Below, one piece after another: positions 19,815 through 27,697 of a stretch of 64,000 nt of DNA. Source of the stretch: Sphaerobacter sp. (GTDB lineage: Bacteria > Chloroflexota > Chloroflexia > Thermomicrobiales > Thermomicrobiaceae). Position 1 is the stretch's first letter; the number at the start of each line of letters is the position of its first letter. Both the position numbers and the translations under genes were made by a program. The DNA lies in assembly GCA_029961075.1 (NCBI GenBank), contig JASBVL010000027.1, positions 32,495 to 96,494 of the forward strand. Reading direction: 5' to 3'. The notes below the pieces were generated by a model, which saw only the letters and a program-made list of their open reading frames with translations, did not search any database and was not told where the DNA came from.

Positions 19815-20875
19815 CCGCCGTCCCAGCCGAACCGGCCGGGGCTCCCGGCCAGGTCGTGCCGCCGGGTGCCGACGGCCATGCCGAACCCCCAACTGTGCCC
19901 CTCCTCAAGGAGGACGTGCGGCCCGACCTGCTGCTCCGGCGTCAGGTGGTCCGCGGTCATCAACTCGACCGCCCGCCGCGACAGGATGCGCTCGCGCCCG
20001 CAGCGCCCCTTGTGCAGCATCATCCGGAAGAACGCCAGCAGGTCGTCGGCGGTCGAGACCAGCCCGCCTCCCCCGGCGGGGAAGACGGGTGGGCGGCTCC
20101 ACCGGCTGGCGTCGGGGTCGTCGTAGACCGCCAGCGTGCCGGTGTCGGGGTCGGCCACGTAGCAGTGCGGCAGCCGGTCCCGCTTGTCGGCCGGCACGTG
20201 GAACCCGGTGTCCCGCATGCCGAGCGGCGCGACGAGCCGCGCGCGGAGGAACGTCTCCAGCGGCTGGCCCGCGGCGCGCGCGATCAGCACCCCCAGGACG
20301 TCGGCGCTGGCGTGGTACAGCCACACCTCGCCCGGCTGGTAGAGCAGCGGCGGGCGGCCGAGGCGCCGCAGCCACTCGTCGGGCGGCACGGCCGGGAGAT
20401 CCGGCCCGGGGGCGAGCCCCGCCTCGGCCATCGCCTGCTGGATCGGATACTGGCCGGGGGGCGCCATCACCGCGCCGAAGCCCGGCCGGAAGGTCAAGAG
20501 ATCGCGCAGCGTGATCGGGCGGTGCGCCGGCACCGTGTCGTCGAGCGGCGCGTCGAGCCGCCGGAGCACCCGGCGGTCGGCCAGCTCGGGCAGCCACCGA
20601 TCCACCGGGTCGTCCAGCCGCAGGATGCACTCCTCCACCAGGATCATCGCCGCGGCGGCGGTGATCGGCTTGGTCAGCGAGGCGATGCGGAAGATCGTGT
20701 CGCGGCGCATTGGCTGGCCGCTCCCGAACGCCATCGTCCCGATCGCCTCGACGTGCACCTCCCCGCGCCGGCTGACCAGCGCGACGAGCCCGGGGAGCTC
20801 ACCGCGCTCCACGTAGCCCGCCAGAACGTCGTGCATGCGGGCGAGCCGCGTCGCTGAGAGGCCGCCGGCGCTCAT
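19547..20875 (-). CDS. Beta-lactamase-fold serine hydrolase with replaced C terminus
   Basis: Homology to class C beta-lactamase/esterase-type serine hydrolases runs from ATG 20875 (GGGAG nine nt upstream) to about 19810: nucleophile motif SLTKPI near residue 65, the Tyr motif LYHASADVLG, and the third motif GWDGGYGT. The normal last strand and helix should follow, but the frame instead reads the antisense of the nitrilase fragment for about 85 residues (Ser/Arg-rich, no structure) and stops at 19547. All catalytic motifs remain, so activity is conceivable but the C terminus is not native. No signal peptide is evident. Confidence 0.7.
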   Translation of the reverse strand: MSAGGLSATRLARMHDVLAGYVERGELPGLVALVSRRGEVHVEAIGTMAFGSGQPMRRDTIFRIASLTKPITAAAAMILVEECILRLDDPVDRWLPELADRRVLRRLDAPLDDTVPAHRPITLRDLLTFRPGFGAVMAPPGQYPIQQAMAEAGLAPGPDLPAVPPDEWLRRLGRPPLLYQPGEVWLYHASADVLGVLIARAAGQPLETFLRARLVAPLGMRDTGFHVPADKRDRLPHCYVADPDTGTLAVYDDPDASRWSRPPVFPAGGGGLVSTADDLLAFFRMMLHKGRCGRERILSRRAVELMTADHLTPEQQVGPHVLLEEGHSWGFGMAVGTRRHDLAGSPGRFGWDGGYGTSTMFSKARARSCPSRFGSRGQALGVRMISAPLSMSSRALSGNSRSKQIMAPTCTGPAAVSSVQTGKSSPGVQAASRLKSQVWTLA

Positions 20876-21026
20876 GGGCGCTGCTCCCTTTTGGTGCCGA
20901 GCGTCAACGTCGCCGCCCGCTCGGCCGTGATCGGCGTCCAGCCTCACGCCCATCCACGCTGCGCCCGCCACCCGCGCGTCCGCCGGGCCCGGCCGGCCAG
21001 GCCGCCGCCGGGACGTCCGCGTCGCC

Positions 21027-21806
21027 TCACCCGGCGAAGAACGCCAGCAGCACGGGCGCGAGCGCATCCGGCGCGACGGCGTGCGTCTGGCCCTCCAGCG
21101 TCTGACGCCGCGCACCGGGGAGGATCGCGGCGACCGCCTCTGTCGCCTGGCGAAGCCAGGCCGGGCTGGCGCCTCCGTCCACCACGAGCGTGGGGATGGT
21201 GACCGAGGCTGCCAGCTCGGTGGGGATCGCCATGTCTCCCAGGACGGCATGGTCGTAGGGCAGGGTGTGCGCGGTCGCCTCCAGCCTCGGCCACATGGGA
21301 TCGCTGCGTAGCTGGGTCACGAGCTCGGTAGGCACACCCACCGCTTCGGTCATGAAGAGCGCGACCGCGTCGCCCCGGCGGCCCGCCGCCAGCAGCGCAT
21401 TGAGCCGCGTCAGGTAGTCCGCGGGTATCGGCGGCCGGCTCCCGTCGACGATGTACGGTGGCTCGAACAGGGCCAGCTTCGTGATGGGGAGCCTGCTCGC
21501 CGCCGCGCGGAGGGCCAGGGCCGCGCCGGAGGACATCCCGTACACGAACGCCGCGCCGCCGACGTCGTCGATCAGGGCGTGCAGATCCTCGATCTCCCGC
21601 TCGACCGCGTACGGGGCCGTGTCGCCGCTGTCGCCGCGCCCGCGACGGTCGTAGGTGACCACGGTGAAGGGCGGCGCCAGCAGCGCCGCGAGTGGCGCGC
21701 CTGCCGTGCGATCCGACAGCGCCCCGCCGACCAGGATGACTGGCGGGCCCTCGCCCGTTCGTTCGTACGCGATGACAGTGCCGTCGCGCGAGCGCACGGT
21801 CTTCAT
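21027..21806 (-). CDS. Alpha/beta hydrolase
   Basis: 259 aa, cytoplasmic, typical single-domain alpha/beta hydrolase. The oxyanion region is VILVGGALSD, nucleophile elbow GMSSG near residue 92 after VYGM, acid Asp in TLVVDGGASP near residue 215 and His in GQTHAV near 242. TYDRRGRGDSGD is the conserved strand-helix turn. The substrate is not predictable from sequence; similar proteins are esterases or lactonases of unknown role. It follows a set of small damaged or accessory genes and has no clear operon partner. Confidence 0.85.
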   Translation of the reverse strand: MKTVRSRDGTVIAYERTGEGPPVILVGGALSDRTAGAPLAALLAPPFTVVTYDRRGRGDSGDTAPYAVEREIEDLHALIDDVGGAAFVYGMSSGAALALRAAASRLPITKLALFEPPYIVDGSRPPIPADYLTRLNALLAAGRRGDAVALFMTEAVGVPTELVTQLRSDPMWPRLEATAHTLPYDHAVLGDMAIPTELAASVTIPTLVVDGGASPAWLRQATEAVAAILPGARRQTLEGQTHAVAPDALAPVLLAFFAG

Positions 21807-21842
21807 CTTCTTACCGCCTTCGCCTTCGTTGCGCCGCTACCG

Positions 21843-22388
21843 CTATCGCGCGTCGTCTGCTCGTTGGTAGCGCAGGAACACGACCCCGGATCGGAACACC
21901 CGGGTGTCCACGAGCCGCAGGCGCCGCGCCTCGGCGAGCGCCGGGAACATCGGCGTCCCGCCTCCCAGGATGACCGGCTGGACGTAGAGCTGGACTTCGT
22001 CGATCAGGCCGTGCCGCAGCAAGGTGGCCGCAATGCTGGCGCCGCCGACCTCGATCTTCTTGCCGGGCTGCTGTTTCAGCCGCACGACCTCGTCGACGAG
22101 ACCGCCCCGGACCAGCCGGGTGTTCCAGCCAACCTGGTCGGGGGTCGTCGAGAAGACGACCTTGGGCGTCTCCTTCCAGCGCCGCGCGAACTCGACCAGG
22201 TACGCCGGGGCCGTCGGGTCGGCGTCCGCCGTGGGCCAGTAGGCGGCCATGAGCTCGTACGTCCCTGCCCGCCGACGCTCGGGTTCGCGCCTCAATCCCG
22301 GCGCGCGCATGGTCTCGGCCGGCCGACGCCGGGCCCCCTGGCGGCAGGTGCGCCCCGCACGCGACTCGCGCCCCGTGGCGGAGAGCAC
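21843..22388 (-). CDS. Dihydrofolate reductase-family (RibD C-terminal) protein, N-terminally truncated
   Basis: The C-terminal ~135 residues (TYELMAAYWPTADADP, VVFSTTPDQVGWNTRLV, IEVGGASIAATLLRHGLIDEVQLYVQPVILGGGTPMF) match the stand-alone DHFR/RibD_C-type reductases. The usual N-terminal ~50 residues with the substrate strand and GR-R-TYELM preamble are absent: upstream of RAGTYELM the frame is low-complexity Arg-rich sequence. I tested the other frames there and found no missing N terminus, so this is a truncation, not a simple frameshift. Start ATG 22388 is only the formal start. The enzyme is probably inactive. Confidence 0.6.
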   Translation of the reverse strand: MLSATGRESRAGRTCRQGARRRPAETMRAPGLRREPERRRAGTYELMAAYWPTADADPTAPAYLVEFARRWKETPKVVFSTTPDQVGWNTRLVRGGLVDEVVRLKQQPGKKIEVGGASIAATLLRHGLIDEVQLYVQPVILGGGTPMFPALAEARRLRLVDTRVFRSGVVFLRYQRADDAR

Positions 22389-22432
22389 ACCACCCCGTCC
22401 TGCCCTGGTTCCTCAGCGAACGTGCGTGTTCT

Positions 22433-22482
22433 GAGGGCGCCCGCCGGCGGGCGCTCTCTTGGGCTGAGGAGTTAAGCTCCTC
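22433..22482 (-). terminator. Two adjacent hairpins at the end of the VOC gene, one around its stop codon
   Basis: GAGGAG (22466-22471) and CTCCTC (22477-22482) form a 6-bp stem whose 5-nt loop contains the stop codon TAA (22474-22472, minus). Ten nt further on, 22433-22445 pairs with 22446-22458 in a loopless 13-bp arm palindrome (core GCGCCCGCC, one G-T wobble). Together they look like a U-less transcription terminator. Confidence 0.5.
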
Positions 22483-22888
22483 GCTCGCAGTTGATCAGCC
22501 ACGGCGTCCCGAAGCGGTCCACCAGCATCCCGAACCCGGCCGCCCAGAAGGTCTCCTCGAACGGCATCGTCACCGTCCCGTTCTCCGCCAGGGCGTTGAA
22601 GATCCGCTCGGCCTCGGCCAGGTCGTCGATCACGAGCGACACGGCAATCCCCCGCGGCGTCTCGTGCTGGCCGGGAAAGCTGTCCGACCCCATCAGCGCC
22701 TGGCCGCGCACCACCAGCCGAGCGTGCATGACGCGATCGTGCCACTCCGGCGGGACCTGGCCCGCCATGGGCGACTCCCCGAAGGTCATGATGCCCTCGA
22801 TCGTGCCGCCGAACACCTGCGCGTAGAAGCGGAACGCCTTCGCGCACCGGCCGTCGAAGTTGAGATAGGGCGAGATTTCCACGCTCAT
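22472..22888 (-). CDS. VOC superfamily (PhnB-like glyoxalase fold) protein
   Basis: 138 aa, the size of PhnB/DUF1428-like proteins. The sequence starts ISPYLNFDGRCAKAFRFYAQVFGG, the hallmark first beta-alpha unit, and continues with GESPMAGQVPPEWHDRVMHARL, LMGSDSFPG and FWAAGFGMLVDRFGTPWLINCE. Members are dimeric cytoplasmic proteins with vicinal-oxygen-chelate folds and often unknown substrates. Start ATG 22888 is chosen because AGGGAG lies five to six nt upstream and homology begins at once; the frame is open further upstream but is repeat-derived. Confidence 0.88.
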   Translation of the reverse strand: MSVEISPYLNFDGRCAKAFRFYAQVFGGTIEGIMTFGESPMAGQVPPEWHDRVMHARLVVRGQALMGSDSFPGQHETPRGIAVSLVIDDLAEAERIFNALAENGTVTMPFEETFWAAGFGMLVDRFGTPWLINCERGA

Positions 22889-23295
22889 CACGACTCCCTG
22901 CGTCATGCCCTGCCCAACGATCCGATCGGTCCGACCCCGCGTCACCCCCTTCCGTCCTGCGCCCCGCCCGATCCCCCTGCGCGATGACAAGACGGCGCCG
23001 CCAGGACGACATTTGGTAGGGGAGGGCCGTGGGCCGAACGGAGCCGCCCGCGCGCGGAGCGCCGGCGTCGCACGGCGCCTCGCCGGCTCCCGCCCAATCG
23101 CCCCGCGCGCCCCCGGGAGCGCGCAGCCCGACCTCGGTCGGGCGGGTCTTGTGCCCGCCCGGCGATGCCGGGACGACCCCGGTGTGCCACGCCCCGGGCG
23201 CCGGCTAGGCGCAGCTACCCGGCGCATTTGCCAAACGCCCTCGCGGCCAGCGCCGAGACGAGCGGCCTCATCAGCTCGATCGTCATGAACGCCCC
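22889..23295. repeat. Intergenic repeats and probable deletion scar before the MocR gene
   Basis: There is no intact gene. GTAGGGGAGGGCCGTGGGCC-type and CGGGCGGGTCTTGTGCCCGCC-type units occur near 23013-23040 and 23130-23165. The frame of the downstream MocR gene is open back to a stop at 23206, but the residues it encodes there do not resemble the missing HTH, so the N-terminal part of that gene has been replaced. Confidence 0.5.
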
Positions 23296-24669
23296 GTGCC
23301 GTGCACCACCGTGGTCAACGCCTACCGGGAGCTGGCGGCGGAGGGGCTGGTCGTCGGGCACGTCGGGCGGGGAACCATCGTGGTCGGCGCGACGGGCGAC
23401 GGTGCGGACGGCGGCCATGCGCGGGGCATCCCCTGGAGCCAGCTCTTCACCGGCGTGACCGAGGTGATGAACGACCCGCTCCTGCGCGACACCATGCTCG
23501 TCTCGGCGCGCTCCGATGTCATCTCACTGGCGACCGGCATCCCCTCGCCGGACCTCTACCCGATCGAGACCATTCGGGCCCTGCTGGATGAGGCGCTCCA
23601 CGCCGCGGGCCAGGAGTTGCTCCAGCACTGCCCGACCGAGGGCTACCCGCCGCTGCGGGCCGCGCTGGCGGAATGGACCGCTGGCGAGGGCCAGCCGGTC
23701 GCCCCGGACCAGGTGCTGATCGTCGCCGGGTCGCAGCAGGGGCTGTATCTCCTGGCGCGCGCCCTGTTGGAGCCGGGCGACCTGGTCGCGGTCGAGTCGC
23801 CCACCTACCTCGGCGCGCTCCAGGTGTTTCGCGCCGCCGGGGCGCGCCTGCTGCCGATCCCGGTCGACGAGCACGGGATGCGGGTCGGGCTGCTGGAGGA
23901 CCTGATCGGGCGGCGCCGGCCGAAGCTGATCTACACCCTGCCCACCTTCCAGAACCCCACCGGCGCGACCATGAGCCTGGAGCGTCGCCAGCGGCTGCTG
24001 GCGCTGGCGGCCCGCTACCAGGTGCCGGTGGTGGAGGACGACCCCTACGGCGCGCTGCGCTACGACGGCCGGCCGATCCCCCCGCTCCACGCGCTCGATA
24101 CGCACGGCACGGTGATCTACCTGAGCACCTTGTCGAAGATCCTCTTCCCCGGCTTCCGGATCGGCTGGATCGCCGCCCCGCGCCCGGTGATCGAGCGGCT
24201 GGCGCTGATGAAGCAGATCGTCGACCTGGACACCAACCCCCTGGCGCAGTGGGCGGTCTGGGCCTTCCTGGACCGCGGCCTGCTCGGCCAGCACGTGGCC
24301 CGGCTGCGGCAGATCTACCCCCGGCGCCGCGACCGCATGCTGGCGGCCATCGAGCGGCACTGCGCCGGCATGCTGACCTGCGAGCGGCCGGCCGGCGGGC
24401 TCTATGTCTGGGGCTGGCTGGCCGACGGGCTCCGGGCGCGCGATCTGCTGCCGGAGGCGGCCCGGCGCGGCGTGGCGATCGCGCCCGGCAGCAGCTTCCA
24501 CCCCGACGGTACCGGCGAGAGCACGCTGCGGCTCAACTTCACCCTGCCGCGCGAGGAGGAGATCGACGTGGCGATCGCCCGGCTGGGCGAGGCCATCGCC
24601 GCCCTGCGGGCCAGCCGCACCGGCGGCCCCGAGCGGCGCGAGGCCGCGCGCGCCACGCCGATCGTGTGA
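23296..24669 (+). CDS. MocR/PdxR-type GntR regulator, HTH mostly lost, aminotransferase domain intact
   Basis: 457 aa. The first residues TTVVNAYRELAAEGLVVGHVGRGTIVV are the recognition helix and wing of a GntR-type winged HTH; the preceding 45-60 residues of the domain are absent. The rest is a complete fold-type I aminotransferase domain: GIPSPDLYP, QQGLYLLAR, the PTFQNPTG loop, EDDPYGALRYD, and the PLP Lys in STLSKILFPGFRIGW. MocR proteins use PLP as a signal; PdxR members activate vitamin B6 synthesis. It lies directly upstream of pdxS on the same strand, which suggests a PdxR origin. GTG 23296 is the formal start. DNA binding is probably impaired; it might survive as an aminotransferase. 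Confidence 0.8.
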   Translation: MPCTTVVNAYRELAAEGLVVGHVGRGTIVVGATGDGADGGHARGIPWSQLFTGVTEVMNDPLLRDTMLVSARSDVISLATGIPSPDLYPIETIRALLDEALHAAGQELLQHCPTEGYPPLRAALAEWTAGEGQPVAPDQVLIVAGSQQGLYLLARALLEPGDLVAVESPTYLGALQVFRAAGARLLPIPVDEHGMRVGLLEDLIGRRRPKLIYTLPTFQNPTGATMSLERRQRLLALAARYQVPVVEDDPYGALRYDGRPIPPLHALDTHGTVIYLSTLSKILFPGFRIGWIAAPRPVIERLALMKQIVDLDTNPLAQWAVWAFLDRGLLGQHVARLRQIYPRRRDRMLAAIERHCAGMLTCERPAGGLYVWGWLADGLRARDLLPEAARRGVAIAPGSSFHPDGTGESTLRLNFTLPREEEIDVAIARLGEAIAALRASRTGGPERREAARATPIV

Positions 24670-24671
24670 GA

Positions 24672-24895
24672 CGTGGGACGTGAGGCGTGTTCCGTATTGC
24701 GCACTGCGTGTTCCGTGATGCGTGTTGCGTGGTCCGTGTACGGCGATGGTGTACTGCGTAGTGCGTATTGCGTACTCCGTGACCTCCCTCACCCCCGACC
24801 CCTCTCCCAAAGTTGGGAGAGGGGAGAAGACGGAACACGCACTACGCACTACGCAACACGCAGTACCCAATACGGAACGCGTAACACGGACCCCG
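24672..24895. repeat. Heptamer-string inverted repeat upstream of pdxS
   Basis: The left arm (about 24672-24785) is a run of degenerate heptamers such as TGCGTGT, TCCGTAT and TGCGTAG; the right arm (about 24833-24893) is the complementary form (ACACGCA, ATACGGA, CTACGCA). Between them is a CCCTCACCCCCGACCCCTC unit followed by its inverted copy GGGAGAGGGG (24785-24830). The whole forms a large imperfect inverted repeat ending 20 bp before the pdxS start. Confidence 0.75.
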
Positions 24896-24915
24896 CACCA
24901 GAAAGGAGTCGTCCC

Positions 24916-25803
24916 ATGACCGTCGAGCACGCACCGTCCCGCACGAAGGCGGACGTGGCGCGATCGCTCACCGGCGGCGTCATCATGGACGTGGTGACGC
25001 CGGAGCAGGCGCGCATCGCCGAGGCGGCCGGCGCCCGCGCCGTCATGGCGCTGGAGCGCGTCCCGGCCGAGATCCGCCGCGAGGGCGGGGTCGCGCGCAT
25101 GAGCGACCCCGAGCTGATCCTGGCCATCAAGGAGGCCGTCTCAATCCCGGTGATGGCCAAGGTCCGCATCGGCCACATTGCCGAGGCGCAGATCCTCGAG
25201 GCGATCGGGATCGACTTCATCGACGAGAGCGAGGTGCTGACGCCGGCCGACGATCGCCACCACATCGACAAGCACGCCTTCTCGGTCCCGTTCGTCTGCG
25301 GCGCGCGGAATCTGGGCGAGGCGCTGCGGCGGATCGGCGAGGGCGCCGCGATGATCCGCAGTAAGGGCGAGGCCGGGACCGGCAACATCGTCGAGGCGGT
25401 GCGCCACCTCCGCGACATCACCGACGACATCCGCCGCCTCCGGGCACTGCCCCGCGAGGAGCTGATGACCGCGGCCAAGGAGCTCGGCGCACCCTACGAG
25501 CTGGTGTGCACAGTTCACGAGACCGGCCGGCTGCCGGTGCCGCTCCTCTGCGCCGGTGGCGTGGCCACCCCGGCCGACGCTGCCCTGGTGATGCAGCTTG
25601 GCGCCGAGGGTGTCTTCGTCGGCTCCGGCATCTTCCTGTCCGAGAACCCGGAGCGCCGGGCGGCGGCGATCGTCGAGGCGGTCGCCCACTACCGCGACCC
25701 CGAGCGGCTGGCCGCCATCAGCCGCGGGCTGGGCGCCCCCATGCGCGGCCTGGACCTCCGGGAGATCCCACCCGAGCAGTTGCTCGCCGAGCGCGGCTGG
25801 TAA
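24916..25803 (+). CDS. pdxS: Pyridoxal 5'-phosphate synthase lyase subunit
   Basis: 295 aa, full family length. PdxS condenses ribose 5-phosphate, glyceraldehyde 3-phosphate and ammonia to PLP in a dodecamer fed by the glutaminase PdxT. Visible: [21 protein letters not shown], active-site Lys in [41 protein letters not shown] with the second catalytic Lys, and the phosphate-binding [16 protein letters not shown] is 8 nt before ATG 24916. pdxT is not adjacent, which is unusual. Two GC hairpins follow the stop. Confidence 0.97.
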   Translation: MTVEHAPSRTKADVARSLTGGVIMDVVTPEQARIAEAAGARAVMALERVPAEIRREGGVARMSDPELILAIKEAVSIPVMAKVRIGHIAEAQILEAIGIDFIDESEVLTPADDRHHIDKHAFSVPFVCGARNLGEALRRIGEGAAMIRSKGEAGTGNIVEAVRHLRDITDDIRRLRALPREELMTAAKELGAPYELVCTVHETGRLPVPLLCAGGVATPADAALVMQLGAEGVFVGSGIFLSENPERRAAAIVEAVAHYRDPERLAAISRGLGAPMRGLDLREIPPEQLLAERGW

Positions 25804-25812
25804 GGCGCACCC

Positions 25813-25839
25813 GGCGGGCGCCCGGCCGGGGCGCCCGCC
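25813..25839 (+). terminator. GC hairpin 9 nt after the pdxS stop
   Basis: GGCGGGCGCC (25813-25822), loop CGGCCGG, and GGCGCCCGCC (25830-25839) form a perfect 10-bp stem right after pdxS. No T-run follows. It is the likely terminator, backed up by the palindrome at 25868-25891. Confidence 0.55.
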
Positions 25840-25867
25840 CCGCTCCCGCGCCTGCCGGCTCCCCGTG

Positions 25868-25891
25868 GGGCGGGCGCGGCCGCGCCCGCCC
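25868..25891. repeat. 24-bp perfect loopless palindrome
   Basis: Left arm GGGCGGGCGCGG is followed directly by its exact complement (25880-25891). It is placed between the first pdxS hairpin and the promoter of the HTH gene, probably as a second terminator element; one of several loopless palindromes in the window. Confidence 0.5.
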
Positions 25892-25933
25892 GTGCCTCCC
25901 GCGCGGTACCCCCTGTACCACAGAGTCACCGTG

Positions 25934-25955
25934 TGCTATGATCGGTGTACGTACA
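25934..25955 (+). promoter_or_regulatory. Extended -10 promoter with TGTACGTACA palindrome
   Basis: TGC-TATGAT (25934-25942) is an extended -10; the -35 (TGTACC, 25914-25919) is weak. A perfect 10-bp palindrome TGTACGTACA (25946-25955) covers the predicted start of transcription. It lies 32 bp before the HTH gene and could be its autoregulatory operator. Confidence 0.45.
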
Positions 25956-25986
25956 GAGTGTAGGGACAGTGTGAAGGCGGGAGGCG

Positions 25987-26250
25987 ATGGCACGGGTACA
26001 GCACGACAGCAGTAAGGTCTACACCGTCGGCGAGGCGGCCGAGCTCTTGCAGTTCCACCCCGACGCCATCCGCTACTGGCTGCGGGTCGGCGAGCTGGCC
26101 GGCGAGCGCGTCGGCACGCCTGAGGGGTGGCTGATCCGGTCGGACGCGCTCGTGGCGTTCCTGCGGCAGAACGGCGAGCCGCTGCCGGCGGCGCTGGCGG
26201 ATGCGGAGACGGTGATGCCGGCGGCACAACTGGCCAGCCAGGCCGCGTAG
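25987..26250 (+). CDS. Excisionase/MerR-like helix-turn-helix DNA-binding protein
   Basis: 87 aa. VYTVGEAAELLQFHPDAIRYWLRVGELAGERVGTPEGWLIRSDALVAFL is a single winged HTH of the excisionase (HTH_17) type, in which the WLRVGEL helix reads DNA and the Gly-rich turn precedes a wing. The C terminus is Ala-rich and probably disordered. No phage or integrase genes are nearby, so it is more likely a small chromosomal regulator than a true excisionase. GGGAGG is immediately upstream of the ATG. Its own promoter carries the TGTACGTACA palindrome. Confidence 0.78.
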   Translation: MARVQHDSSKVYTVGEAAELLQFHPDAIRYWLRVGELAGERVGTPEGWLIRSDALVAFLRQNGEPLPAALADAETVMPAAQLASQAA

Positions 26251-26424
26251 CCTGCGCTGAGTGCCAGCGTGCCGCCGGTCGGATCTGCGCTCACGGGCGA
26301 CGCGCAGCGGGCTGTGACGACGCCCGCACGCCTGCCCCCTTGGCCGCGCACAGGGGCGGCGGTGGGAGCGGCGGGCCGCGACGTCGCACCGACGACGGAC
26401 GTGCGCCCGGACGAGCGTCCAGTC

Positions 26425-27420
26425 CTAGTCAGCGCGGTTGGCCATGGCCGGCAGCGGCGCCGCGGCTTCCCGCGGTGGGGTGTCGACCGCGGCCCCCGCA
26501 GGTCGCTGAAAGGTGACCGGGCGCTTGGGTGTCTCATCGACGAGCAACTGGAAGACGTCGGGGCGCGCGTAATGCCCGACGACGTCGAAATCGTATTTGC
26601 CCCGCGCGATCTCCCCGAGATCGAGGTCGGCGGTCAGGATCGCTTCATCCTCGAACGCCGGGCCGGCCAGGATCTCGCCCAGCGGTGAGACGATGACCGA
26701 GCCGCCCCGGCAAAGCACGGTATCGGGATCGGTGACCCCCTCGATCGGGTAGTCGTCGGGGTAGTCGCGGCGGCGGGCGAACTGGTTGGCCGAGAGCACG
26801 AAACAGCGCCCCTCACAGGCGATGTGCCGCATGCTGGCGATCCACGTGTCCCGCTGGTCGGCGGTGGGCGCGCAGTAGATCTCGATCCCCTTCTGATACA
26901 TCGCCATCCGCAGGAGGGGCATGTAGTTCTCCCAGCAGATCACGGCGCCGAGCCGGCCCAGCGGCGTCTCGAAGACCGGGAGCGTGGAGCCGTCCCCGTA
27001 GCCCCACACCAGCCGTTCGGCGGCCGTCGGCATCAGCTTGCGGTGCTTCCCCATCAGCTCCCCCTGCGGGTTGAAGAAGAGGACGGTGCAGTACAGCGTG
27101 CCGCCATCCCGCTCGATGACCCCCATCACCAGATACACCCCGCGCTCGCGGGCCAGCTCGCCGAGCCGCTGGGTCGTCGGCCCCGGCACATCCACCGCCG
27201 ACGCCCAGTAGCGCCGGTACCACTCGCGGCCCTCGGGCGTGCGCGAGCCGACCGTGGCGCCGAAGGTGATGCCGCGCGGGTACGCCGACAGGAACGCCTC
27301 GGGAAAGACGACGAGGTCCGCCTCGGTCTGGGCAAGGAGCCGCTCGGTCTTCTCCAGCGTCATCTCCAGATCGAAGGCGACCGGAGCCGCCTGCACGACC
27401 GCTGCGCGAACGGTAGCCAT
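26425..27420 (-). CDS. Nitrilase-type carbon-nitrogen hydrolase
   Basis: 331 aa, intact, nitrilase branch of the CN-hydrolase superfamily. The Glu-Lys-Cys triad is visible: [10 protein letters not shown] (Glu near residue 42), [21 protein letters not shown] (Lys near 130) and [14 protein letters not shown] (Cys near 164). The CWENYMPL context and the long YPRGITFG insertion are those of true nitrilases that turn nitriles into acids plus ammonia, rather than amidases. It starts at ATG 27420 with AGGAGGT eight nt upstream. It is monocistronic, with its own promoter and a leader inverted repeat. Confidence 0.92.
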   Translation of the reverse strand: MATVRAAVVQAAPVAFDLEMTLEKTERLLAQTEADLVVFPEAFLSAYPRGITFGATVGSRTPEGREWYRRYWASAVDVPGPTTQRLGELARERGVYLVMGVIERDGGTLYCTVLFFNPQGELMGKHRKLMPTAAERLVWGYGDGSTLPVFETPLGRLGAVICWENYMPLLRMAMYQKGIEIYCAPTADQRDTWIASMRHIACEGRCFVLSANQFARRRDYPDDYPIEGVTDPDTVLCRGGSVIVSPLGEILAGPAFEDEAILTADLDLGEIARGKYDFDVVGHYARPDVFQLLVDETPKRPVTFQRPAGAAVDTPPREAAAPLPAMANRAD

Positions 27421-27442
27421 GGCCGACCTCCTGACGCTTCGC

Positions 27443-27504
27443 CGACAGCGAACGGTGCTGTCGCGCTCTCATGCCAGAGAATCGTCGGGTCTGGCCTGAG
27501 TATA
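27443..27504 (-). promoter_or_regulatory. Nitrilase promoter -10 and leader inverted repeat
   Basis: TATACT (27504-27499, minus) is a good -10 about 80 bp upstream of the nitrilase start; no clear -35. Between it and the ribosome site is a perfect inverted repeat CGACAGC / GCTGTCG with a 7-nt centre (27443-27463), either an operator or a 5'-UTR hairpin. Confidence 0.4.
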
Positions 27505-27697
27505 AGTCAGTCTGCGCCTGGGTGCGCCGGGAATGGTCCCCCCACGGCCGTCGGGTTCCGACGGCGGCCTGCAGCCCATGCGGGCACGCGCGCATCGCGG
27601 CGCCGGGCTCAGGGCAGGCTCTTCGACTGCGCCCGCCGTTCGGCGGGCTTCGCTCAGGATGACGGGAGCGCGCGGCCGGGGGTGCGGGCCGTCCCCG

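Noticed and set aside
22252..22470. A missing N terminus of the DHFR-family gene in another frame
   Set aside because: The three minus-strand frames here were read; none contains the expected N-terminal strand or the GRRTYE preamble.
25987..26250. A prophage excisionase
   Set aside because: Only the HTH resembles excisionases; no integrase, att-like repeats or phage genes are near.
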